Source: Salisaeta longa DSM 21114 (GTDB taxonomy: Bacteria > Bacteroidota > Rhodothermia > Rhodothermales > Salinibacteraceae). Taken from it: a DNA stretch of 64,000 nucleotides. Below, one piece after another: positions 42,132 to 49,884 of this stretch. The stretch spans positions 1,262,005 through 1,326,004 of the forward strand of contig NZ_ATTH01000001.1 of the NCBI RefSeq assembly GCF_000419585.1, written 5' to 3'. Made by a program: the position numbers and the translations under genes. The notes below the pieces were generated by a model. It saw only the letters and a program-made list of their open reading frames with translations, made no database searches and was not told the DNA's origin. Each line of letters starts with the position of its first letter. The stretch's first letter is position 1.

Positions 42132-42980
42132 ATGAGCACCCCCTCCGATGCTTGGACGCACGTCCACGATCTGGCCTTGCTATATGTCGCGCTCGCCTAC
42201 GGCACCGACCACGACCTAAGCGACGACGAACTGAGCAGCATCACCGATGCGCTCAAAGACTGGGTGACCGTACCCGACAATCAGTCGGTGCGCACGGTGG
42301 TGATGGAAGCCACGACGGCATTTCTAGAATCCGACGCCCGCGCCGAAGTGCGCCGCGCGATTGGCGACCTGAGCGAGCAACTCGACAGCGCGCAGCGCCG
42401 CCGTGCCCTCACCGATGTGATGCGCATTGCCGAGGCCGATGGCGTGCTGCTCGAACGCGAACAGGGCCTCATCAGCACGGTGGCCGACGCCTGGTCGCTG
42501 AAGGCGCTGGGCAAAGAGCTCATCAGCGACACCTCAGTGGCGGTGCAGCACCGCGGCGAGGAGTGGGGCCTCATCCACGAGCTAGCATTCCTCTACGTGC
42601 TCACCATCCATACCGCCCAAGAAGAACTCAACAACGAGGCCATTCAGGCCGTCTTGGAGCGCCTGCAGCCGTGGCAGCCCAGCCTGAGCTACGAGAATGC
42701 CCGCGAGGTCGTGCGCACCGTGTTGCAGGTGTACAGCGACGCGCCGGAAGGGGCCATGATTGAGGACACCGTACGCGCCCTCAAGGAGGCCCTGCCTTCG
42801 GTACAGCGCCTCGCGGTTCTCGACGACCTGTACGGCCTGGCGCGCCTCAATGGCCCCGTCTCGGACGAGGAGCGGAGCTTCATCACGTCGCTCGCCAAGG
42901 CCTGGGGCCTCAACGTTCGCCTCAACGGCCGCGCGGTTGTGCCCACCGGCGATGCCGATTCGTCCGACGAGGCGCATTAG
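42132..42980 (+). CDS. TerB-like tandem-domain protein
   Basis: A 282-residue, all-helical acidic protein from ATG 42132. Two copies of a TerB-like domain are visible (about 5-130 and 145-270): each has a LALLY/LAFLYV helix, an acidic DLSDDELSSI or QEELNNEAIQ segment and a later I-A-E/L-A-R-x-D/N-G-x-L/V-x-x-x-E-x-x-x-I EF-like turn (MRIAEADGVLLEREQGLIS; LARLNGPVSDEERSFI). TerB domains are metal-associated and occur in stress and envelope systems. No tellurite-resistance neighbours are present. The function is unknown. Confidence 0.7.
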   Translation: MSTPSDAWTHVHDLALLYVALAYGTDHDLSDDELSSITDALKDWVTVPDNQSVRTVVMEATTAFLESDARAEVRRAIGDLSEQLDSAQRRRALTDVMRIAEADGVLLEREQGLISTVADAWSLKALGKELISDTSVAVQHRGEEWGLIHELAFLYVLTIHTAQEELNNEAIQAVLERLQPWQPSLSYENAREVVRTVLQVYSDAPEGAMIEDTVRALKEALPSVQRLAVLDDLYGLARLNGPVSDEERSFITSLAKAWGLNVRLNGRAVVPTGDADSSDEAH

Positions 42981-43031
42981 CAAACGAAGCGGCCGCGCAA
43001 CGCTCCGTCGCTGCCCGCTACCGAAGCAGCG

Positions 43032-43604
43032 CTACCGCACCACTTGGCGCGCCGGGTGCGACGGGTCGGGCGCCACCACCCCGCGCTCTGAGGGGTCGCC
43101 CTTCTCGGTGAGCATCCGGTTCCAGTAGTAGACGCCCACGCCCGTTAGCAGAAAGGCCACCAAACAAATGGCGGTGTTCATCAGGGCAATGCGCTGCTGC
43201 GTGTCGGCCAGTTTGGTAATCACCACCTCTTGCGTCGCCCCCGGCAGCACATCGACAACCACGGTCTCCTGATCGTTGATGAGCGGAGCCAGCGAATGCG
43301 GCAGCGACAGCCGCTCGCGCACCAGCACCGTGCCGTCGGGCATCGGGATGCGAAGACTGACGTAGTCGTACGATACGTCCACGCGCGACGACTGGTACAG
43401 GTCGGTGATGGTCGCCGTGACTTGTGTGCCCTTGCTGAGCGTTTGCCCGATGCTGTAGGCCGTGTAGGCCTGATGCAGCATGAGCGCAAACAGAAAGAGA
43501 GGAAGGATCCAGGCGCTGCGCGCAATGAGTTTGTTTGGAGAGCGGGCCACGGGGCTGGCGCGGTTGGTGAAACGAACGCGAGGCCGCACGCAGGGATGCG
43601 GCAC
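43032..43604 (-). CDS. Two-helix membrane protein, DUF3592-like
   Basis: 190 residues with transmembrane segments at about 30-50 and 143-163 flanking a beta-rich extracytoplasmic domain (GTQVTATITDLYQSS ... DYVSLRIPMPDG ... VVDVLPGATQEVVI), the arrangement of DUF3592 proteins. ATG 43604 is taken as the start, although an internal Val/Met start nearer the first helix is possible. It is convergent with the TerB-like gene. The function is unknown. Confidence 0.65.
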   Translation of the reverse strand: MPHPCVRPRVRFTNRASPVARSPNKLIARSAWILPLFLFALMLHQAYTAYSIGQTLSKGTQVTATITDLYQSSRVDVSYDYVSLRIPMPDGTVLVRERLSLPHSLAPLINDQETVVVDVLPGATQEVVITKLADTQQRIALMNTAICLVAFLLTGVGVYYWNRMLTEKGDPSERGVVAPDPSHPARQVVR

Positions 43605-43747
43605 TACCGCTTTCTACGTGCTCTATGACTACAAGATCGGCGCCCGGCCCCTCAGTTCGTGAACTATCGGTTGGGTTTGCGCGCGCAGCGGGTACAATCA
43701 AACGCTGCGGGAATCCCCTTCATGAGGGGGCACTCGGCCAGCAGCGC

Positions 43748-44245
43748 TTACGCCTCCTCAGGCGGCGGGGTGGCTTCTCTAGCAGGGGGCGCTTGGTCCG
43801 CCGCGGGCGTCGTGTCGGGCTCTGCCGGCAGATGCTCCAGCACGCGGGCCAGCTGCTGCTCAAGCGCCCGGAGTTGCTTGCGCAGGTCGTCCACTTCTTT
43901 CGCCTGCGGCCCGCCAAGCACCGAACGCAGCCGCTCCACCGAGTGCTGCACCAGATCGTCTACGCGCACCCGCAACTGATCGAGGCCCGAGTCGAGCGCC
44001 TGTCCGCTCCGTCGCAACAGTTCATGCAGGGCCTCGGAGGGAATGGCATGCTGCCCGGCCTTGCCTTCCTCAAGAATGATTTGCGTGAGCGTCTGCGCCG
44101 TTAGGTCTTGCCCGGTGGCATTATCAATCACCTGCACGGTTTCGCCGCGGCGCACCAAGTGGGCGATGTCGCTGAGCGAGACGTAGGCGCTGGCCTCCGT
44201 ATCGTACAGCTTCCGGTTGTCGTAGCGCTTGATGAGGCGTGCCAT
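43748..44245 (-). CDS. PHA synthesis regulator-type DNA-binding protein (PhaR/PhbF N-terminal domain)
   Basis: 165 residues from ATG 44245. Residues 1-62 match the PHB accumulation regulatory domain: M-x-x-I-K-R-Y-D-N-R-K-L-Y-D-T (here RLIKRYDNRKLYDTEAS), YVSLSDIAHLVRRGE, and a LTAQTLTQIILEE helix. A long helical region and a coiled coil (EVDDLRKQLRALEQQL, about 118-140) follow, and the tail is Pro/Ala-rich. In PHA producers this family binds granules and represses phasin genes. No phaC or phasin gene is nearby, so a wider regulatory role is possible. Confidence 0.88.
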   Translation of the reverse strand: MARLIKRYDNRKLYDTEASAYVSLSDIAHLVRRGETVQVIDNATGQDLTAQTLTQIILEEGKAGQHAIPSEALHELLRRSGQALDSGLDQLRVRVDDLVQHSVERLRSVLGGPQAKEVDDLRKQLRALEQQLARVLEHLPAEPDTTPAADQAPPAREATPPPEEA

Positions 44246-44367
44246 AGATCGACGCGTCGGTTGCAGCATGGAAAAGATAGAACGCCCGATGCAGACGGCT
44301 CGCACGGCTGAAATGATCCGGCGCGCGAGGCGGTCTTGGGCCGACGTCTGCGCAGCACCGCGGCGTC

Positions 44368-45063
44368 TCACCAGGTCATCGCAAGCCCGAGGCCCCCAAC
44401 GATTTCGTCTTCATCGGCATCCGGCTGAATGCTGTGGCCGGCCTCCGCCCAAAGGGCAAGCGACGGCGTGAGGGCCACTTCGGCCCCAAGCGCGGCAATC
44501 GGCTCCCACAGGGCCTGATTGTGCGGAAGGCCGGTATCGAAGGACGCCGTGAGGGCCACCGGCGCCCACGCGCGTTCGAGGGCAACGGTGGCCAGCCACC
44601 GGTTGGGGTCGTTGTCGGACCACCGGTAGCCCGCCTGCGCCTCGGCGGTCCAGGCACCCTGTTCATACGCCAGCGCCTGCATCATCGCAAACTCGCGCTT
44701 GCCATCCGCAACCATCGGCTCGGTGTACTCAACGGCCGCCGTAGCCGCCCACGGCCCGCCGGCCGCCCAGGTATGCGCCACCGTCAGGTCTACTTCCTCC
44801 ACCTCGCGCCCCCACGCGCCCCCCGAGAGGCCCTTCTCAAACGAGAAATCCGTTGCCGCCGACACGGCCCACGCGGCCCACGCGGCCTCCACCGCCACAG
44901 CCGGGGCCTCCCACTTTACCTCCGACGGCTCTCGTTCGCCCGCAGCGCCCACCGAGGCGGTCCACACCGGCGCCTGTTGCGCATAACTTCGATCGACCAG
45001 ACAAACCAAAAGTCCAACATACGCGACACAGCACGACAGAACCGCCCGAGACCATTGGCACAT
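44368..45063 (-). CDS. Secreted outer-membrane beta-barrel-like protein, Ala/Trp-rich
   Basis: 231 residues. The signal peptide (1-29) ends DRSYAQQ. The mature part alternates hydrophobic and polar residues with many Ala and Trp (VAVEAAWAAWAVSAATDFSF) and ends in LGLAMTW, a C-terminal aromatic expected for barrel insertion. Around 8-10 strands are possible. I do not recognise a named family. It is divergent from pyrR. Confidence 0.6.
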   Translation of the reverse strand: MCQWSRAVLSCCVAYVGLLVCLVDRSYAQQAPVWTASVGAAGEREPSEVKWEAPAVAVEAAWAAWAVSAATDFSFEKGLSGGAWGREVEEVDLTVAHTWAAGGPWAATAAVEYTEPMVADGKREFAMMQALAYEQGAWTAEAQAGYRWSDNDPNRWLATVALERAWAPVALTASFDTGLPHNQALWEPIAALGAEVALTPSLALWAEAGHSIQPDADEDEIVGGLGLAMTW

Positions 45064-45140
45064 GAATGCGAAAAACAGTGAGGGTGATTATTTGAGTGGG
45101 CACCGCCTACGGATGCCCTTTCGGCAGGTTTGATAACATT

Positions 45141-45153
45141 TGCATAATATGCA
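45141..45153. promoter_or_regulatory. 13-bp palindrome TGCATAATATGCA
   Basis: A perfect inverted repeat (6-bp arms, 1-bp centre) in the divergent spacer between the barrel-like gene and pyrR, in an AT-rich patch. It could be an operator for either gene. No regulator is assigned. Confidence 0.3.
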
Positions 45154-45206
45154 GTGGGTTCGGGACTTTTCCAGAGGCTTCGTGGGCGCATGCTTTGATC
45201 CTTGGC

Positions 45207-45229
45207 CCCCGCTTTGTATGTTAGATTTG
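45207..45229 (+). promoter_or_regulatory. Candidate TAnnTTTG promoter of the pyrR operon
   Basis: TAGATTTG at 45222-45229 matches the Bacteroidota -7 consensus exactly. A CTTGG at about 45201-45205 could serve as a sub-optimal -33. It lies 62 nt before the pyrR ATG. A short CTTGC-CTTA-GCAAG hairpin follows in the leader, but no PyrR-type attenuator was seen. Confidence 0.4.
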
Positions 45230-45291
45230 TCTCACGTGGCACCTTGCCTTAGCAAGCGCCCGCCGTCCACGCAACCCGCTACCGTCCGTCC

Positions 45292-45864
45292 ATGAATCCC
45301 GACGACCGCGTCAAGGCACTGCTGATGTCTGAACAGGCCCTGGGGCGCACGCTCGACCGCATGGCGCAGCAAATTTTGGAGGGCGTCGCGCCGTCTGATG
45401 ACCCTTCGGCAACGCATGCGCTGGTAGGCATGCAAACGCGCGGGGTGCACCTGGCGCGCCGCCTGCAGCAGCGCATTGCCGCACAGGAGCAGGTATCGTT
45501 GCCGCTAGGGGTGCTGGATGTGACGATGTATCGCGACGATGTGCGCCTGCGGATGGCGTCGCCGCAAATCCGCACCACGCGCATTCCCTTTGACGTAAGC
45601 GGCCGCCACCTCGTGCTTGTTGACGATGTGGTGTTTACCGGCCGCACGGCCCGCGCCGCCCTCGATGCCCTCATGGATCGCGGGCGCCCCGCCTCGGTGC
45701 GCTTCCTGGCCATCATTGATCGCGGCCACCGCGAGCTGCCCATCGCGGCTGACATCGTGGGGCGCCACGTGCCTACGCTGCCCGGCGAGGAGGTGCGCGT
45801 GCGGGTGCGCGAAGTGGACGACCGCGAGGGCGTGTGGCTGGTGGAAACATCACGCCCCCGGTAG
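45292..45864 (+). CDS. pyrR: PyrR: pyr operon regulator / uracil phosphoribosyltransferase
   Basis: 190 residues of the type I PRTase fold. The PRPP loop is VLVDDVVFTGRTARAAL (about 105-121), with the preceding Y-R-D-D and a PQIRTTRIPFDV hood segment, and the protein ends in a DREGVWL strand typical of PyrR. In Gram-positives PyrR binds pyr mRNA and has weak UPRTase activity; in this lineage RNA binding is unproven. It is the first gene of a likely operon, 48 nt before pyrB. Confidence 0.93.
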   Translation: MNPDDRVKALLMSEQALGRTLDRMAQQILEGVAPSDDPSATHALVGMQTRGVHLARRLQQRIAAQEQVSLPLGVLDVTMYRDDVRLRMASPQIRTTRIPFDVSGRHLVLVDDVVFTGRTARAALDALMDRGRPASVRFLAIIDRGHRELPIAADIVGRHVPTLPGEEVRVRVREVDDREGVWLVETSRPR

Positions 45865-45912
45865 CTGCGCCACGTTCGCCTTGCCTCATTCATCCAACGT
45901 CTTCGTTTGTCT

Positions 45913-46860
45913 ATGGCCGCCGCTTCGGAGGATGCCCCGGCCCGCTTGCCGCATCGCCACCTGCTGGACCTCTCGGCCTACTCGGCCGACGATATCCGCC
46001 TCATCTTAGACACGGCCGACGAGTTTCGCGCCGTCCTCGAACGCCCCATCCGCTCGGTGCCCACGCTGCAGGGCGTCACCGTGGCCAGCCTCTTTTTTGA
46101 GCCCTCCACCCGCACCAAACTCTCGTTCGGACTAGCTGCGGGCCGCCTCTCGGCAGAAACGATCAGCTTTTCGAAGTCGGGCTCGTCGGTATCGAAGGGC
46201 GAGACGCTGAAGGACACGGCACGCAACATTGAGGCGATGAAGAGCGACATGGCCATCTTGCGCCACAGCTCGCCCGGCGCGCCGCACCTGCTCGCCCGCA
46301 CCACCAACAGCGTCATCATCAACGCGGGCGACGGCGCCCACGCGCATCCGACGCAAGCCCTGCTCGATGCCCTCACCATGCGCACCCGCATCGGCCCGCT
46401 CGGCGACCTCAACGTCTCCATCATTGGCGACATCACCCACAGCCGCGTGGCGCGCTCCAACATCCGCCTGCTCACCACCATGGGCGCCTCGGTGACGGTC
46501 TGCGGCCCGCGCACGATGCTGCCGTACGGACTCGACGCGATGGGCGTGCGCGTCGTCGATCGGCTGGCTCCCGCCCTGGAAGCCGCCGACGTGGTCATGG
46601 CCTTGCGCATCCAGCTGGAACGGCAAGACGAGGGGCTCTTTCCAAGTCTACGCGAGTACCACGCGCGCTACGGCCTTACGCTGGAGCACCTGGCCCGCTA
46701 CCCGGCGCTGCGCATCATGCATCCCGGCCCCGTAAACCGCGGGGTGGAACTTGCCGATGCCGTGGTCGATCATGAACGCGCCATCATCCTCGATCAAGTG
46801 ACCAACGGCGTGGCTGTGCGCATGGCCGTGCTGTACCTCCTCGCCCCAACCTCCAACTGA
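45913..46860 (+). CDS. pyrB: Aspartate carbamoyltransferase catalytic subunit
   Basis: Second step of pyrimidine synthesis: carbamoyl phosphate plus aspartate. 315 residues from ATG 45913 (TTG at 45907 is an alternative). The carbamoyl-phosphate loop is [11 protein letters not shown] (62-72), the SKGETLKDT loop (about 94-102) supplies the mobile Lys, HPTQALLD is at 145-152 and the late PGPVNRG loop is present. Family members often have E after S-F in the STRT helix, which here is G. No regulatory pyrI follows. It lies 48 nt after pyrR and 15 nt before the asparaginase gene. Confidence 0.95.
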   Translation: MAAASEDAPARLPHRHLLDLSAYSADDIRLILDTADEFRAVLERPIRSVPTLQGVTVASLFFEPSTRTKLSFGLAAGRLSAETISFSKSGSSVSKGETLKDTARNIEAMKSDMAILRHSSPGAPHLLARTTNSVIINAGDGAHAHPTQALLDALTMRTRIGPLGDLNVSIIGDITHSRVARSNIRLLTTMGASVTVCGPRTMLPYGLDAMGVRVVDRLAPALEAADVVMALRIQLERQDEGLFPSLREYHARYGLTLEHLARYPALRIMHPGPVNRGVELADAVVDHERAIILDQVTNGVAVRMAVLYLLAPTSN

Positions 46861-46875
46861 ATACAGCCTTCTGCG

Positions 46876-47958
46876 ATGTCCACCCTTCGCTCGTTGTTAG
46901 TCGCCCTTTTGCTCATTGGCGTTGCTGGAAGCGCTTCGGCGCAAACGCCCCCACCGCTGCCCGAGCCGCCCCAGCGGCCCAGCGCCCCCATTGCGTTGGT
47001 CATTCATGGCGGAGCGGGCAGCATCACCGAGCTCGACATGTCCGAGGCCCAGGAGCAGGCCTACCGGGCGGCGCTGCAAACGGCCCTGCAGGCGGGCTAC
47101 GAGGTGTTGCAGTCGGGCGGCTCCTCGGTGAATGCCGTGATCGCCGCCATCACCACGATGGAAGACAATCCGCTGTTTAATGCGGGCAAGGGCGCGGTCT
47201 TTACCAGCGAGAATACCGTTGAGCTCGACGCTTCCATCATGAACGGCGCCAATCGCAACGCCGGTGCGGTGACGGGCATCAAGCACGTGCGTTCGCCCAT
47301 CAAGCTGGCGTATGAGGTGATGACCGAGTCGCCGCATGTAATGCTCGCGGGCGACGGGGCCGAGACCTTTGCGAAGCAGCAGGGCCTGCCCATGGTGGAA
47401 AACAGCTACTTTTACACCGAGAAGCGCCTGAAGCAATCCAAAGAGAACGATACGCCAAGCGGCGGCGACGCCGCCACGCCGTCGCTGCGGCTGGACCCCG
47501 GGAAGAAATTTGGCACCGTCGGCGCGGTTGCGCTCGACAAAAACGGCAACCTGGCTGCCGGCACGTCTACCGGCGGCATGACCAATAAGCGGTTCGGCCG
47601 TATTGGCGACTCGCCCATCATTGGCGCCGGCACGTACGCGCACAACGCCACCTGTGCGGTGTCGGCCACGGGCTACGGCGAGTACTTCATCCGTGGCGTT
47701 ATTGCCCACACGGTGGCCGCGCAGATGCAATACGGCAATGCCTCGCTCGACGACGCGGCCCGCGCAGCCATCCACGACGTCCTGCCATCCATTGGCAGCG
47801 GCGAGGGCACCGGCGGCATCATCGCGCTCGATCGCAAAGGCAACATCGCCATGCCCTTCAACACGCCGGGCATGTTTCGCGCCTACATCGACACCAGCGG
47901 CACACAGGTGGTTCGTTTCTTTGGCCCCGATGCGTACTCCAAAACGAACGCGCAGTAA
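46876..47958 (+). CDS. Secreted isoaspartyl peptidase / L-asparaginase (Ntn hydrolase)
   Basis: 360-residue precursor with a signal peptide (1-23, ending ASAQ). The Ntn fold starts with ALVIHGGAGS (40-49) and contains a GGSSVNAVIAAITTMEDNPLFN region. Autocleavage is predicted before Thr214 in KFGTVGAVALD, and the GTSTGG (229-234) and GTYAHN loops complete the active site. It hydrolyses asparagine or isoaspartyl dipeptides in the periplasm and releases aspartate, the substrate of PyrB, which would fit its place in the operon (inference). Its stop codon overlaps the next start. Confidence 0.93.
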   Translation: MSTLRSLLVALLLIGVAGSASAQTPPPLPEPPQRPSAPIALVIHGGAGSITELDMSEAQEQAYRAALQTALQAGYEVLQSGGSSVNAVIAAITTMEDNPLFNAGKGAVFTSENTVELDASIMNGANRNAGAVTGIKHVRSPIKLAYEVMTESPHVMLAGDGAETFAKQQGLPMVENSYFYTEKRLKQSKENDTPSGGDAATPSLRLDPGKKFGTVGAVALDKNGNLAAGTSTGGMTNKRFGRIGDSPIIGAGTYAHNATCAVSATGYGEYFIRGVIAHTVAAQMQYGNASLDDAARAAIHDVLPSIGSGEGTGGIIALDRKGNIAMPFNTPGMFRAYIDTSGTQVVRFFGPDAYSKTNAQ

Positions 47959-48224
47959 TGGACGATGCCCCTGTGGAGTATCCCATCGATGGGGTGCTAG
48001 ACCTGCACGCCTTCAACCCGTCAGACGTTGGCAGCTTGGTGCCGGAGTACCTGCGGGCCTGCCGGGCGAAAGACATCCGGCAGGTCCGCATCATTCACGG
48101 CAAGGGCACCGGCGCGCTGCGACGCAGCGTGCATGCCATCCTGGATCGTCTCGACGGTGTGGCGCGCTACGAGACGGCCCGCGATGCCAGCCACTGGGGT
48201 GCGACCATCGTCCACCTTGTGTAA
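47958..48224 (+). CDS. Stand-alone Smr domain protein
   Basis: An 88-residue protein consisting of little more than an Smr (MutS2 C-terminal-type) domain: LDLHAF near the N-terminus, a central IIHGKGTGALRRSVHAIL motif and a late A-x-x-x-x-x-G-A-T-I-V. Such domains are nucleases acting on branched DNA or mRNA. It overlaps the asparaginase stop by one base (TAATG), so translation is coupled. It is convergent with the enoyl-CoA hydratase gene 22 bp away. Confidence 0.88.
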   Translation: MDDAPVEYPIDGVLDLHAFNPSDVGSLVPEYLRACRAKDIRQVRIIHGKGTGALRRSVHAILDRLDGVARYETARDASHWGATIVHLV

Positions 48225-48246
48225 CGCCCATTCACGCGACCGCGCC

Positions 48247-49053
48247 TCACGCATCTGAGGGCGCCTCGTCTGTGCGCTTCCAGGGCGGCGGCTCCTTGTC
48301 TAAGAACGCCTGGATGCCGGCCTGGCAGTCGTCTGTGGCGCGAGCAAACGCGTTCATCTGCACGGCATAGTCGAGGGCTTCGTGCAGCCCCATGCCCGGC
48401 ACCTGCGCCAGCATTTGCTTGGTGAGCGCAACCGCCGAGCCGCTGGTTTCCGTTGCGAGTTCGTTGGCAAGCGTTGCCACGCGTTCGTCGAGCGCGTCGG
48501 GCGCCACCGCCGCGGTGATGAGCCCCAGCGCAGCCGCTTCCTGCGTATCGAGGAGGCGTCCCCGCAGCAACAGGTCGCGGGCGACGGTTTCGCCCAGCTT
48601 CCGGCGCACAAACACCATCACGATAGCCGGCACAAACCCGATGCGCACTTCGGTAAAGCCCATCTTGGCCCCTTCCGCGGCCACCGCCAAATCGCAAACC
48701 GCCGCCAGCCCGCTGCCGCCCGCGATGGCATGCCCGTTCACTTTCGCAATAACGGGTTTCGGGTGGGTGTACACCGCAGCAAAAAGATCGGCGAGCTGAC
48801 GCGAGTCGTTCCGGTTCTGCATGGGACCTGCCGTGCGCAGGGCCTTCAGCGCTGCAAGGTCGGCCCCGGCGGAAAACACCGACCCGGCCCCGGTGAGCAC
48901 GAGCACGCGCACGGCATCGTTGGCCGCGGCATCATCGAGCGCCTGGTGGAGGCGCGCCACAAGGGCTCCGTTGAGCGCGTTGCGCTTCGCCGGTCGGTTT
49001 AGCGTGAGGGTTTGCACCGGACCCTCGGTACGTATCTGGAGCACATCAGACAT
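48247..49053 (-). CDS. Enoyl-CoA hydratase/isomerase family protein
   Basis: A crotonase-fold protein of 268 residues from ATG 49053 (MSDVLQIRTEG); a longer frame to 49149 is atypical. Features: NRPAKRNAL (19-27), oxyanion-hole FSAGADLAALK (60-70), second oxyanion segment AIAGGSGLAAVCDLAV (109-124) and FTEVRIGFVPA with Glu135 as the likely catalytic acid; one of the two usual glutamates is not obvious, as in methylglutaconyl-CoA hydratases. It may act in leucine or fatty-acid degradation. It is monocistronic, with repeats upstream. Confidence 0.88.
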   Translation of the reverse strand: MSDVLQIRTEGPVQTLTLNRPAKRNALNGALVARLHQALDDAAANDAVRVLVLTGAGSVFSAGADLAALKALRTAGPMQNRNDSRQLADLFAAVYTHPKPVIAKVNGHAIAGGSGLAAVCDLAVAAEGAKMGFTEVRIGFVPAIVMVFVRRKLGETVARDLLLRGRLLDTQEAAALGLITAAVAPDALDERVATLANELATETSGSAVALTKQMLAQVPGMGLHEALDYAVQMNAFARATDDCQAGIQAFLDKEPPPWKRTDEAPSDA

Positions 49054-49226
49054 AGGAGCGATCGTTTGGGAAAGAGAAAACCGCTTCCAAACGTAGGGCC
49101 TGCGCCGCAGCACGTCAACCGCCAGGCCCCAGGCGCAGAGCAACCGCATCGACTGGATGTCGTCCTGGCGCCGTTCGGGTGGATTTCCGTATCTGCACGC
49201 TCAACGCCCAAAAGAGCAATACGCTC

Positions 49227-49386
49227 CTTGTCATCGCGAGGAATGAACGCACGTGAATGACGTGGGGGCCGAAGGTCATATCTATGATGGGGCCGGAGGT
49301 CATGCCTGTGGTACGATCTCTATGTACGAGCAGGAGTGCCCCTTTGCGGAGATTGCCGCGTCGCCTTCGGCTCCTCGCAATGACAA
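49227..49386 (-). repeat. Dispersed inverted-end element, copy 3
   Basis: The ends CTTGTCATCGCGAGGA and TCCTCGCAATGACAA are inverted repeats (two mismatches). The left half, with AATGAACGCACGTGAATGACG, is the reverse complement of the right end of copy 1 at 40664-40789, so the elements lie in opposite orientation. Confidence 0.65.
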
Positions 49387-49484
49387 CAGTGGTTGATGAT
49401 AGAAATGCAATGTTGGTGGTTCAGATGGCTGCTCGGACGGGTTTTGACCGACTGGATGCTCAACACACAAAAAGCAGTACGCTC

Positions 49485-49652
49485 CTTGTCATCGCAAGAA
49501 ACGATCGTGAGGAGTGACGTGGAGGACGAAGGTCATGCCACTGTTGGGGCTGAAGGTCATACCTGTGGTACGATCTCCATGTATGGGCAGGAGCGCCCCT
49601 TTGCGGAGATTGCGCTTTCAGCGTGACCTTCAGCCTCCTCTCCGGGATGACC
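49485..49652 (-). repeat. Dispersed inverted-end element, copy 4
   Basis: Starts CTTGTCATCGCAAG and ends CTCCGGGATGACC-like (degenerate right end). The interior repeats GAAGGTCATACCTGTGGTACGATCTC, ATGTATGGGCAGGAGCGCCCCTTTGCGGAGATTGC, near-identical to copy 3. Confidence 0.6.
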
Positions 49653-49884
49653 TAAAGTCTGCGCCCCAGCACGTCAACCGTCGGGGCCCTGGTGCGGTGC
49701 GCCAAACATTCCATAGCGCAGCCGTCCGCAGGCGCACGACGCACACGCCTGGTGTCCTGCCACGGATGCGCGCAGGGATAAGCAGGCAACGGAGCGGCTT
49801 CGTTACGTTGGGCGTGCCCTTGTTCGGTGCCCGTGCTGGGCCGAACCCCCTTCCGTTGGTGATTGATACAGCCCGGTGAATACG

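Larger units (their letters stand above)
49054..49884. other. Repeat-rich intergenic region between divergent genes
   Basis: 831 bp without a credible gene. It holds two copies of the dispersed inverted-end element, bracketed by a direct repeat CTGCGCC(G/C)CAGCACGTCAACCG at 49100-49121 and 49659-49680. Small open frames in it are repeat-derived. Confidence 0.65.

Noticed and set aside
42132..42980. Tellurite-resistance operon
   Set aside because: A TerB-like fold alone does not indicate tellurite resistance; no TerC, TerD or TerA-type genes are near.
43714..43729. A CCCCT...AGGGG hairpin downstream of the PhaR-type gene as terminator
   Set aside because: The stem is only 5 bp and no T-run follows on the transcribed strand.
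49257..49626. Small open frames in the 49.2-49.6 kb region
   Set aside because: They fall entirely within dispersed repeat elements, show repeat-derived peptide strings and lack ribosome-binding sites.
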